Source of the DNA: Neoscytalidium dimidiatum
Taxonomy: Eukaryota; Ascomycota; Dothideomycetes; Botryosphaeriales; Botryosphaeriaceae
Length of the DNA stretch: 64,000 bases
Direction of reading: 5' to 3'
NCBI GenBank assembly: GCA_037367355.1
Contig: CM074696.1
Span: 3,782,001-3,846,000 of the forward strand
Numbering within the stretch: the stretch's first letter is position 1; each line of letters starts with the position of its first letter. The position numbers and the translations under genes are program-made. Below the pieces are notes generated by a model, which searched no databases, was not told the origin of the DNA, and was given only the letters and a program-made list of their open reading frames with translations. This document shows positions 12,202 through 22,715 of this stretch, piece by piece.

Positions 12202-13211
12202 TCAAGTAGACTTCTTCGCAAATTCGACACGCAAGATGAGATGGCCAAAACCGTCTGCTCCACGTTAGTTCGCCGGTACCGCAGGCATCTCTGCAGGGAT
12301 ACTTACAGCCGTCAACCTTCTCACATGCCGTCTTGGCGTCTTCGCGGTCTGCAAAACTGACGAAGGCGAAGCCCTTTGCGCGGCCGGTTTCCCTGTCCTT
12401 TGCCAGGAAGACTCTGGTGACGTGACCGAAGCGCGAGAAGATGTCGCGCAGGTCCTGCTCCTCGGTGAACTCGCTGACCTGCAGTATTCGTCAGCCAAAT
12501 TATCTCGAGCCATCTGCCCTAATCCGATTATACGTACGTTGGTGACACGGAGGGTGGCCAGGTCGTCACGCTCATACTTGCCGCCCATCTTCTCGCCGGT
12601 TGCGCCGCCACGGTTGCGGAGATGCGGAGGAACGTAGCTGGATGTGCCACCACCCAGAGCACCGGCAGCCTCGGGCTCGTCGAGGTCGGGATTGCCAGTA
12701 CCAGGCTCGCCCTCGGGAGCCATGGTGTCTTTGAAAGGACACTTTGTGGTCCAGTGGTCGCCGGAACAGATACGACACTTGATCTTGGCATCCTTCAGGT
12801 TGGCCTTCTTCTTCTCGTGCTCGCTCTTCTCATCGGTCGAAGCCTTCCAGTTGGCCTGGGGACGGAAGACGATGTTCTCGGCGACGCTGGTGGTGTCGGT
12901 CTGGGGGCCGGGGGGCTTGCCCTTCTCGAGGCCGAATTTTGCCCAGTGTTTGCGCTCGGCAACGCGGGGGTTGACGACCTGCTTGACGACGGTCTTCTTG
13001 ATGCGGCGGGTGGTCTTGACCTTCTTGCCATCTTCGCGGATGTGGTAGGTGATGATGGTCTCGGTGCCGTCCTTGTTCTTAATGACCTGCGGCGCCGGGA
13101 GGGCGAGCTGGTCCTCGTCCTCCTCCTCAGCCCAGTCGGTGCGTCTGCACGGTGTCAGTTCGGCAGCCGTCAGCGGGGAGCGCGAGGAGCTCACCCTGCG
13201 ACCTTCGACAT
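12202..13211 (-). CDS. TIF35: Eukaryotic translation initiation factor 3 subunit G
   Basis: Exons are 13211-13195 (only 17 nt), 13144-12538, 12478-12307 and 12254-12202, giving 282 residues. The protein begins [17 protein letters not shown], the usual start of fungal eIF3g. The middle has a CX2CX3HX4C zinc knuckle ([13 protein letters not shown]), and the C-terminal third is an RRM with RNP1-like KGFAFVSF. It ends [18 protein letters not shown], as in orthologues, which confirms the last 53-nt exon. eIF3g is the RNA-binding subunit of eIF3 and assists scanning and reinitiation. Introns are 50, 59 and 52 bp. The long open frame runs through the introns' borders, so a model without splicing would mis-end both termini. 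Confidence 0.96.
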
Positions 13212-13915
13212 TTTGGCGGTGTGGTTGCGAGTGGTTGTTGCTGGGGGCAATTATTTCGCTGTGTGGGGTATCGGCGGCGTCGACAGTCGACTTTGTGCTG
13301 GGCGGCGGCGCGCTCTCGCCAGAGAATGCGCGACCCGCGCGCTAAAGCGGCGGCTGACTCAGGCCCTCCGGGTTGCCTCTCTGCGCTTTCAGTCTCGGCC
13401 GTCCACATGCTTTCGACTCACTCACTCAGCATGCATGCGTGCATCATCACAGTTGCGCCACCTAGCTGCTGCCTGCTACACGCCAATAACAGTATCGACA
13501 TCAACAAGTACCCTCTGCGCCACAGCAGAGACGCCTCGCGCCTTGACAGAGTTGAGGCCGAGCTTTGTCAGCGTTAGATTCGGTCTCGGAGTTGTGGCGC
13601 ATAGGGCCGAGCTTCAACACCTTAGCTGATCCCAGCCCTTGTCTGTTCCATGTCTTCGCTATTCGGGGTCATCTATTCCTGTTGGCTAAGCATCGGCCTT
13701 TGGACTGGCCGACCCTGTGATTGCAACACCATCTGTAGCCATAACCAGGCTTCTGGTGTTGAACAGGTGTATATAATGGCTGTGGACAACGCCGTCATGA
13801 GAACCATCAGCAGCACAATTTCACAGCTTCTTGCAAATATCTCACATCTACGCTCCAAAGCATCGCACAAAACCTTATCATAAATCCAAATATCCTTACC
13901 ATCCTAATTTCCAAG
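13212..13915. other. Divergent promoter region, eIF3g / NmrA-like
   Basis: A 704-bp region between divergently transcribed genes. It contains a TGACTCA heptamer at about 13354-13360 (a Gcn4/CPC1-type site) and a TATATAA box at 13770-13776, about 140 bp before the NmrA-like start. No gene is supported here. Confidence 0.5.
13770..13776 (+). promoter_or_regulatory. TATA box of the NmrA-like gene
   Basis: TATATAA lies 140 bp upstream of the ATG at 13916, which is the normal spacing for a regulated fungal gene. Its role is inferred from motif and position. Confidence 0.5.
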
Positions 13916-14812
13916 ATGTCCAAGAACCTTCTCGTCACTGGCGCCACAGGCAAGCAGGGCGGCGCTCTCATCAAAGCCCTCCTCGCAGCCGGCGCAGACT
14001 TCAATATCTTCGCCGTGACCCGTAATCCCACCTCCGAATCCGCCAAGGCGCTCGAGCAGCAGTCGCCCAAGATCAAGTTGATCCAAGGTGACCTTAATGA
14101 CCCAACCCCCATCTTCAAGTCTGCTCCAGCCATCTGGGGCGTCTTCAGCGTGCAAGTCCCTATGGGCGAAGACCAGACGCCCGAAACCGAAGAAACCCAA
14201 GGCAAAGCCCTCATCGACGCCGCGCTCGCCAACAACGTCCAGCACTTCGTCTACGCCTCGGTCGAACGCGGCACCCCGCGCCCCAACGTCGCGACCAACG
14301 TCCCGCACTTCGCAAGCAAGCACCGCATCGAGGAACACCTTCGCAGCCGCACGTCCGACGGCGCCATGACCTGGACCGTCATCCAGCCCGTCGCCTTCCT
14401 CGACAACTTCTCCGGCCACGCCCCTCAGTTCGCCGCCGCCTTCGCCGCCATGTGGAGGGCCTACGTGGGCGAGGACAGGAAGCTCCAGGTCGTCGCCACC
14501 ACCGACATCGGCAAGGTCGCTGCCAGGAGCTTCCTCGAGCCGAAGAAGTATGCGGGGAGGCTGATCTCCTTGGCCGGCGACGACCTCACCTACAAGGACA
14601 TCAAGCGCATCTTCAAGGAGAAGACGGGCAACGAGCTGCCCGAGGCCCCGGAGCAGGTGGCTAGGGGTATTGTCGAGAGCAACGAGGATCTCAAGGCCAT
14701 GTGGACGTGGTTCGTCACCGATGGCTTCGGCGCCGACGTGCCTGCGCTGAGGAAGGAGTTCCCGGACCTCCTGGACTACGCTACGTGGCTCGAGAAGGAA
14801 GGCGGTTACTAG
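13916..14812 (+). CDS. NmrA-like NAD(P)-binding family protein
   Basis: Single-exon gene of 298 residues. The N-terminus (MSKNLLVTGATGKQGG) has the GxxGxxG dinucleotide-binding turn after a beta strand, typical of atypical short-chain dehydrogenases of the NmrA/HSCARG type. Residues 50-85 match the usual strand-helix pattern (KIKLIQGDLND). Family members act as NADP-sensing regulators or as ene or isoflavone-type reductases; the sequence does not decide which. The catalytic YxxxK of classical SDRs is not evident, as expected for NmrA proteins. A TATA box precedes the gene, suggesting regulated expression. Confidence 0.9.
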   Translation: MSKNLLVTGATGKQGGALIKALLAAGADFNIFAVTRNPTSESAKALEQQSPKIKLIQGDLNDPTPIFKSAPAIWGVFSVQVPMGEDQTPETEETQGKALIDAALANNVQHFVYASVERGTPRPNVATNVPHFASKHRIEEHLRSRTSDGAMTWTVIQPVAFLDNFSGHAPQFAAAFAAMWRAYVGEDRKLQVVATTDIGKVAARSFLEPKKYAGRLISLAGDDLTYKDIKRIFKEKTGNELPEAPEQVARGIVESNEDLKAMWTWFVTDGFGADVPALRKEFPDLLDYATWLEKEGGY

Positions 14813-16553
14813 ACGCAGAAGTAGATAGTTGCTTCTCAAAATTGTGTTGGAACGGCCGCCAATAAATATCCTGTTTAATTTATACACGCTCCCTTGATTG
14901 TTCTCTGCATGACATCCTACCAGTGACTCCTTCGCCATATCCGGCCCTGCAAGTTAGTGGAAACCAAAAGGAAAAACATTAAGAATCACCGACGGGTATC
15001 AAAGAGGTACCCTTGAGGCAAAAAGTCAGAGACAGCCACAATCCCCTATAAAAACCCCTTTCGGAAATTTCCCCCCATCACAACGGCAGGTGGTGGCCTG
15101 CCAGAGGTTCGGAAATAAGAGCATCGCCCTCCATCCAGCCAGCACCGCCGTACCATAGATACGACTACATACAGAAGTGGCTTTCTCGGTGCGCCAAAAT
15201 GGACGTAGTGAGTACGATTCTGGATTGGCCACTATAGCTCGACGACACACTATGCTGGCCGTCTCCTTGGGTAGCAGATTCTGCCGGCTAATCACCTTAT
15301 ATAATTGTAATTATTGCATAAGCCTGATTGTCTGTTCGAGGCCACTGCCCACACTTCCACTCCATATGCACGGGCATAGTATACCGCATTCATAAATAGG
15401 TCTTGAAACTGCACATGAGCAGGCTGTGGCCATGGCCACGGTCGTCGCGCTACTGGCTCAGATACTTCGCAGACAAGGAAACCCCCCAGATCATAAGGAA
15501 GTATTTATAAATTTTGTCACGTCAAACTCCAAGGCAAATTCACTGTCCACAACTGCTGCACAATAGCCTAGGGAACAAGGTTTGTGGATAGCTAGTCTAG
15601 TCGGAGCAGCTGCTTGATGTCCGGTAACCTTCAGGCTTGAGCGAACCATCTAGCTAGCTGTGAAATGTGGCCTATTCCACAACCGTGCCAATGAGCTAGG
15701 CCATGGGATCCTAATCCTTGTCTGATCTCGCTTTCCGAATGAGATCCTGTGAGATCCAGCATGGCCTCGCTAATCTCTCAAACTGACTGCTCAGAAAGAA
15801 TGTCTAAGCCATGGTATTTGGTGGACGATCAACTGTACTCTCAATATACGCATTGACTTCATAAACCTTGTGAATCGACCATCGACGTAGGATGCCGACG
15901 CATCGGTGTGTTGCGGGCATTCCTCGATGATGGAAAGATATGCGTAGACTTCCATGATTGTTGTTTAGGCAAAAATCCCCAAAACTGCACAAAGGCCATC
16001 CACAACGTGGTGCTCGAGGTGGACCGCCAACGCGGCTTACGTAGGAGGAATGAACCACTCTCCAGACCGCTATCCCCCCGGACACCGCAAGGCCCCCAAA
16101 AAGTGGCGTTCTAAGTAGAATCCTACACGTCTACGTCACAGGAGGATAGGTCTCGAGTTTGAATCTTTGATGACTTGCGTGAGAACGAAACTTCAGATTA
16201 CCAGCCACGGTATTTTGCCAGTGAACCTGAAATCGAAAGCTGCCGTAACGTCATTGGAAACCCTAATCTCATGTGAGCGGGAAGGGTTTTGACCAGGTAC
16301 CATGAAACAAAGAAAAGCCGAGAAACCGTTAAGAAACTCTCAGCTCGAGTGGCCGGAAATGGTGTTGGCCGGAAAACGCGAAGCGCGAGGTGGAAAGCGG
16401 CGGAGATGTGGTTGGAAGAACCACCCGGCCATGGAATTCGGCTGGAGAAGTGCTGCCAGAATCGCGGAGAAAACACCAGGACAAAACCGAGGAGCCAAAG
16501 CAATGGAAAGATGTCAATGAACCTAGCCGTGAGATGTGAGTGGACTCTTCCAC
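14813..16553. other. Intergenic stretch, no supported gene
   Basis: About 1.7 kb, less GC-rich than its neighbours, with only short, domain-free open frames. It may be decayed repeat or former coding DNA contiguous with the helicase remnant to the right, but nothing recognisable is left. Confidence 0.4.
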
Positions 16554-18055
16554 TTAAGGACCAATGATCCCGCCATTCCGAAACTTCGTGAGAGCCTCAT
16601 CTGAAGTAGTGACATGACCGCATTCTGCAAGGTGAGCAGCCAAGAGCGGAAACAAGGCTGCGTCGAGCTTCTCGTAGTAGACAAAGCTGTGAAGGTACTC
16701 TCCGGTACCAGTAAGTAGGCGGTTCCGCTGAAGGTATTGCTTGAATAGGCTCTCCGGAAGGGTCAAGCTGAATATGTTGAAGGGAGGATGGAAGTGTATG
16801 ACGAAGGCAAGTCTTTGAATCTTCAGACCGTTGGCGAAGGAGGGAGTGGAGATAAAAACCGGATTTTTCCCAGACTCGAAATTGCGCAAGATCCTTTCAC
16901 GTTCATGCTGCTTTAGTTGACCATGGCGGGCTGCAACAATCCCCTTGAGCTCCGGATTGTAGTGAATGAGGTGTTGCTCGAGGTTACCACAGCCTTGCGT
17001 CCGATTGATAAATATCAGTGCCTTTCTCTTCTCTTTAGGGCATTTCATGATGATCCTGATCAGACGCGCAACATGTTCCGCAGGATTATGACACGAGAAG
17101 AAAGCCTAAGATATAGTAGCTCCGTTGTCGATGGGTGCATCAGTCATGGATGTGATGTGTAAGGACTCAGTGATCTTGTTGCTGCAACGACAGTCCAGCG
17201 AGGCGCATAGCATTTTGCTCGTGACTGATGTCAAAGTTCGGCGCAAATACGAACAATGAACATGTGTTCCCCATGGATACGAGGAGACGAAAGAAAAGCT
17301 TCTGCATGTCTGCAAACCGTCGTGGCTAAGTAGGGTGTCGGCTTCATCGCATACAATGTCTCTTAGTGGCTTTGTGAAGTGCTGTAATGCAATGTGGCCT
17401 AACCTTCCTGGGCAGCCAATAATAATGTCGCCTAGAATTTTCTTGGCTCCACCACCGATAGCGAGAGCGGTAGTAAGTTAGCGTGAAGAGCTAGAGACGC
17501 TAGCTGCTCATACTTTTGCATAGCCGTTTCTCTATCAGGGTACACGATGACGAAGAAAGGGCCATCGATGTTGCTTCTGCGATAGCTGTTGAAAGTGTCA
17601 ATGTTGGAACCGAACGTCGTCTCAATAAGGCGGTTATTGCTGTTGATAGTCACTACCATAGCCAAGATGAGGAAGCTGGTGCTCTTGCAGTGGCAACTAG
17701 GACCAGAAACGAAGGCATGCCGTACTCCCAATTTGGGAACATGACGTAACAGCTGGTTCTGCAATTCTGTAGGTTTGAAGATGCCAAGCCTTTGAAGACT
17801 TTGCTGCAGTCGGAGATCTAATTGTGTAGCCCAATCGTCGACAAGAGTAGGACTATTATCGCTGATGGGCCTGATCTTATCGCAAGTGGAGTGGATCTGA
17901 AGCTTGAGGGTATCCTTGTATTGCGGGCTGGGGCTGTCGTGTTGCGGAGAAGAAAGACGTGGAATTTTTGCGTTCTTATAGAGATCTTCGAGAATACTGA
18001 TCTGATTTGGGTGTGAAAAGTTCCAACTTCCATGAATTTGCCGGGCTGACCATCT
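16554..18055 (-). pseudogene. Degenerate DEAD-box-type RNA helicase
   Basis: Reading leftwards from about 18055, one frame gives a Q-motif-like GIFKPTELQNQ, a motif I position reading SGPSCHCKSTS (no canonical GxGKT), and a motif Ia-like region. The frame then shifts near 17480 and continues with IIGCPGRLGH (motif Ib) and DEAD in VCDEADTLL (motif II). A TAG stop interrupts at about 17106. The same frame resumes with EHVARLIRIIMKCPKEKRKA and a helicase C-terminal domain to 16554. Motif VI reads YLQRNRLLTGTG instead of HRIGRTGR, so the arginine finger is lost. A frameshift, a stop and decayed ATP-binding motifs together indicate a pseudogene. Unrecognised introns could remove the stop and the shift but would not restore the motifs. 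Confidence 0.65.
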
Positions 18056-18063
18056 CTAAGCTT

Positions 18064-18533
18064 TCATTTGGTCAATTCATGCTGGTGGTCTCCAGATTTC
18101 TGACACCATAGGCCTTTCTCGAAACACCAATTGCACATGACGAATAAGCTCCCGTTGCAAATAGAGCAGCGAAACAAATCTTCGGCTGTCATGTAGACTG
18201 GATGCTTGCCAGTGCTACAGGGCATTGAGATCGTTCCGTTCTTTGAAAAACCCGGGGTAGGGTCGAAATGCTGATCGCTATTGAGTATGTCATCTTCAGG
18301 CGGGGCGGAGGTGGAAAAATGGGATGGAGACTTCTTCTGGAGCACGAGGTGAATCTGTCCGTGATAAACCTTCAACTCAACTAGGTGATGGGTCGGCTCA
18401 TCGCAAGTTCGACGGAACGCAGTCGGGAAGCTGAGCCGCGAAGAAAGAAAGAAGAAAAGAAGGTGTGAGGAGGTTAGGAAGGGGGATCTAAACAGGCAGA
18501 CGGCGGCGGCGGGGTGTCCGTAGAAGCCGACAT
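18064..18533 (-). CDS. Small protein with C-terminal zinc-binding cluster
   Basis: Possible model: exon 18533-18502 (MSASTDTPPPP...) joined to 18430-18064, giving 132 residues. The second exon is open and protein-like (FPTAFRRTCDEPTHHLVELK...). The C-terminus has a compact CX2CX7CX2CX5CX5H-type cluster (FRCSICNGSLFVMCNWC followed by WCQKSGDHQHEL), resembling a ZZ-like treble-clef module. The gene lies immediately upstream of, and on the same strand as, the helicase remnant, so it may be the surviving 5' part of one larger decayed gene. The GTCTGC donor of the proposed intron is weak. Function unknown. Confidence 0.4.
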
Positions 18534-19197
18534 GGTGCCCGATTAGGATTAGTCTATCTCAGTGGTAGCTTTTGCGGGCAGAAGTGTCTTACCTGCATAT
18601 GTGCATCACTTTGATCCGGAAAGCACTGGCTCTTTGCATGTGACAAAGTATTTTTGACTACTGGCTGCTGTAACTAGATTTGATAAATGCTTCTCGAGCG
18701 AGCGGTATGGGTATCTGTATGAATAATGAAGCTGATTTCTTTTTAATGTTTTTTTTTTTTGGTGTGGGGCCTTTCTTCTTTCTTTCCTGGCTGCCCCAAC
18801 CTTGAGAGCGTGGTATCCGTTTTGTTCCCTCTCCGCTTCCTTCTCTCCTTCAGCCCAAAACGACCCTAATGCTCCAGCGGAAATTCTGAACTGTGCTTTT
18901 CCTCTCCATCCGTTCCAAGCAAGCTTTTCGCTCCAATGACCAACTCCGTGATTTGAATCCCATGGGACTTCTGACGCTCATATATGCCGTCGCTTGTAGA
19001 CATGGTGAAATAGCAAAGAAATGTGACAAATGAGACATAAGAGACGCTAGACAATAGAAATAAAACACTAGGGGAAAATATAATAAAAATATCCCAGAAA
19101 GAAATACCGAAATGGAAACCAGATAACTCCAGAAAATGTGCCCCGTGATAATTTGAGGGGCGATGAACCTTTAAACCGAAAAATCCCTTATTCTCCA
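18534..19197. other. Intergenic, 3' UTR of the Zn2Cys6 gene
   Basis: AT-rich and contains a poly-T run near 18750. A 110-residue hydrophobic open frame on the minus strand (18866-19198) directly follows the Zn2Cys6 stop codon and is most likely 3' UTR. Confidence 0.45.
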
Positions 19198-22100
19198 TTA
19201 CAACTCCGGCGGTGGAACCAGATCCCGCTCTTCACTCAAAATGCCCATCGCCCAATGTACCCTCGTGCCTGGGTTTGTCCAGATGTACCTGCGATCACTC
19301 AGCTCTTCTTTACCCGCCTCTTCCTCCTCTTTCGTCAGCGTTCTCCCCTCGCTCGCGGCCCTCTCCTCCTTCCGCCCGCTAATCCGCTCGTCCGGATTCT
19401 TGTCTGGATCCTCCCTCTTGTACACGTACGGCGGCGCACGGCCAGCTAGGCCGGCCTTCTCCCACACCTTCTGGCAGCCATTCGCCACGAGACCCGCGCT
19501 TGCCCAGCCCGTCCTCGCCTCGATATCTTTCACATTGATGACGAGCCAGTCGCGTTGCGCCGCATCTGTGTACTGGATGCCCGCAAAGAAGAGTGGCATG
19601 ACGCACTCTATGAGCGCAGCGCCAATAGATGGATTCAGCGGGGCTCCGTGCGGGCCCAGGCCGCTGAAGATGCCCGCCACGATGCGGCCGATGTCCGTCG
19701 CCCAGCGCGCCGTCTCTCTTGCCGCGACACCTGCGGCCATCATTGCGGCAGGTGGCATCGACGGGTGCGAGCGTGCTAGGATGATTTCGAGCATATGGTA
19801 TTGTGCCCACAAAACGGCGATGTCGAAGCTGCGGTATTGGAGTGCTGGGCCGAAGGGCGTCGGGATTGGTGTGATGTATTCGTCGCTGAGGGGCGCGAAG
19901 GCTGGGCCAAGGTGGGATGCGTAGTGGGAGAGCGCCGCGCGGATGTCTTCCCATTCACGTAGGGCTTCCTGTGTTGCATCCTGAAGTCCTGCTTGGTCTA
20001 AGATGCTTGAAGAGGGCCCCGGGGAGGGCGATTTCTCTTGTTTTGGTGCGAACGCAGAAGGCATTTGCCTGACTGAAGTGCTGGGGGCCATGCCGTAGAA
20101 CGTAATCTGGGGCGGTGGTGCACCGCCTGGTGGTCCTTGTTGCCCAGGCGGGAAGCCAGGTGGGGGACCGCCCATCGGTGGAGGACCAGACCCTGGCGGA
20201 GGGGCTGGCATACCTAATCCAGGTCTCCATTGCCCTCCATTCAACTGTACTGCCCTTATTTTCCTGTCACGGTCTCTTGACGAGAAGTCTGCGATACGGC
20301 CGAGGAGGAGCAGCGAGTGGTCGTGTGTTCCGTACAGGGCATCCGCTTTTCCTAATGGAGCACGGGGTGGACAATCTAGCCACCTGCTGTAGTCCATACT
20401 GGAGAAAATTAGTCAGAGGCACCTTTAACATGGTCATCGATGACTTACAGAAGCGAATTGCCACTGATGACGCTCTGGAATCCATCATGCCTCACGAACC
20501 ACCACCACAGATCTTGATATGTCTCGTAATGCGTTATATCCACCTCTTGTGGTTTTTCAGCACCCCTGCCGTGATCTTCAACAATCCTTCCAAAGTCATC
20601 ATAGCGAAGCTGGCGCCCCGTCAGAATGCTTACGACCCTTTCGTCTGGCAAGTTGCTGGCTTGCTTGTTTAGATACCGCGGTTGCTGCATCATCACTCCA
20701 GGATTCTGGTACGCGAAATTGCGCTCAAAGGCTTCTTCTTCTGCCTTCTTCTTGCGCCATTGCTTTGTCATTCCTGCGTAGTCGATTTCGACAAACAGCT
20801 GTTTCGCGCCCAACAGATGGCTACTCCACTTCACATGATCGGCGGTCATGACCTCATAGAAACCAAGGAGGAGACATGCCGCTAGCGTTGTGACATGATG
20901 CCGCTTCCTCGGATGACCCACAGCGTGATGTACACGTTTCAGAGCGTAGGCATAGTGTTTGAAGGAGGGCGTGACTGAAGCACCTTGCAACTTGGCGATG
21001 TGCAGCGATGACAAGGCAAGCATGGCATGCAGAAGACCCTGATGATTTAGAGCCATCATAGGCAAAGTGTACGTCCAAAGTGACTGCTGGCTTGGGTGGA
21101 CTGGGCCTTCACTAAACATGGCGGATGCATTACGCACCCTTCTCTCGAAAATGGAAAGACTAGGTCCAGTGGCATGGATGAAGTGAGCGAACACACGCGC
21201 CGTTTTCGGGTTCCGTAAGGGGTTTGCGACCCATTCTGCTCGGTAATGGTCCAGGATGCCCGAATAGAGAAAGGTGCCGTAGTGCCTGACGCTTAGATCG
21301 TTCACGCTGTCTCGGTGGATCTGCATCATTACCTCAAAGTCACGCTGCTGCCCCTGAGCTAGGGCCTGTTCCTGCGCCGGCAACAGCTCCATCTCGTCCT
21401 CAGATTGCACGTCGTAGTAGTCGTCGTCTTCGTATTCTACGGCGGCATCCTGGAGGACCTCGGTCGGACTAACGTGGCGATCGGAGAAGCCGGTCAGTCG
21501 TAATTCGCCGGAGACCGGGATTGCCTGCTGAGAGACGAGGACGGGCTGACCTGCACAAGTCAACGCGTTAGCAAGCTATCAAAGTGCTTTCGCGTGCTTT
21601 CGCGATCAATGGCTCTCACCATCCATTGACCAGAACAGACCAATTTAGAAACAGAGCTGCTGCGAGGGCATAAACGGCATACCTATACCTGTTTGGCCGG
21701 CCTCAGGAGCAACCGCCGAAGGGATGCTCGTATGCAGGCCTTGGGTTGCCTCGGGCTGCAGCAAGTCAAGGCGTTCTTCCTCGCTTGCCAGGCCGCTCGC
21801 TACTTTGTGCCATACCAAAACATCCTGGTCTGCCGCATGTAGAACCTCCGTAGTCTGCATCAATGGTTGGGGCTGCCTGTACGTATCAGCCGCCGTGGTC
21901 GCTGCGGGGTACTGGAAGCCTTGGCTGTACTGGGTTTGTTGCGGCGCTTGATGACTTTGCTGGCCGTATGGTTGTGATGGTGGTCCTTGTGAATATGCGG
22001 GTATGCCATGTCCCATGGTTGCCGTGGTATGGAATGGCAGCTGCACCGACTGCCGGTGGATCTGCGGAGCGAGGGGAGGCTGTGGAGACAACTGCTGCCC

Positions 22101-22715
22101 AAACTCCGACTGCATAGTGCCAACGGAGTATGATCGTTGCTGGTAGGTTGGGTCCATGTGCTGGCCATACTGGGGAGCCTGGGTAACGTATGAGCTGTCC
22201 TGAACGAGCCCGCCTGTGAACGCACCGCCGTTGAAAGGGTCAACACCCGTGAACTGGCCGTACTGCGGCAAGGGATACTGCTGCTGGCTGGGCCGTAGCG
22301 TGTTGTACGAAAGGCCTGTCGACTGCGTGCCAGGAAACGATTGCTGGAAGACGGGACGACCGCCGGGAATTACACCGCTGTGGAAAGGCAGTGTGCTCGC
22401 GGGCGCGCTGCCGGGCCAGTCACCGATCGGCGGCTTGAAGATGACGCGCTGGTTGTAGCCTTCGCAGTGACGCTTGGATTTGATGCAGTTGTTGCAGATG
22501 GGGCGTTCCTCGCCGCACTTGATGCGGCGCTTCCGGCACGTCAAGCATCCGGTCTTGGTCCTCTTGCGGGCTTTCGTGTTCGTCGCATCGGCAGCTGACT
22601 TGGCCTTGGTGTTGTCCTTGGTCGCTCCGGCAGCAGCGGCACCGGCATCAGTGGGCTCTGTTACCTGCTGCTGCGACGCAGGCGGGATGGCACTACCTCT
22701 ATCGGTTGAAGACAT
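19198..22715 (-). CDS. Zn2Cys6 transcription factor with fungal-specific domain
   Basis: Exons are 22715-21683, 21550-20449 and 20398-19198 (introns 132 and 50 bp), giving 1111 residues in phase. Residues about 55-85 form the binuclear cluster CX2CX6CX6CX2CX6C (GCLTCRKRRIKCGEERPIC...). A Gln/Pro/Tyr-rich region follows (about 110-340), then an acidic patch (EYEDDDYYDVQSEDE) and a helical fungal-specific domain containing the Leu-rich DHSLLLLGRIADF. The C-terminal third has a Pro/Gly-rich linker and a second long helical block. It should be a nuclear sequence-specific regulator; target genes cannot be inferred. The first exon, if read without splicing, stops shortly after the donor, which supports the 132-bp intron. 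The upstream region is unusually long and gene-free. Confidence 0.92.

Noticed and set aside
18866..19198. 110-codon hydrophobic minus-strand ORF directly after the Zn2Cys6 stop
   Set aside because: Lies in the expected 3' UTR, with T-rich composition producing Phe/Leu/Ser; no start context or domain.
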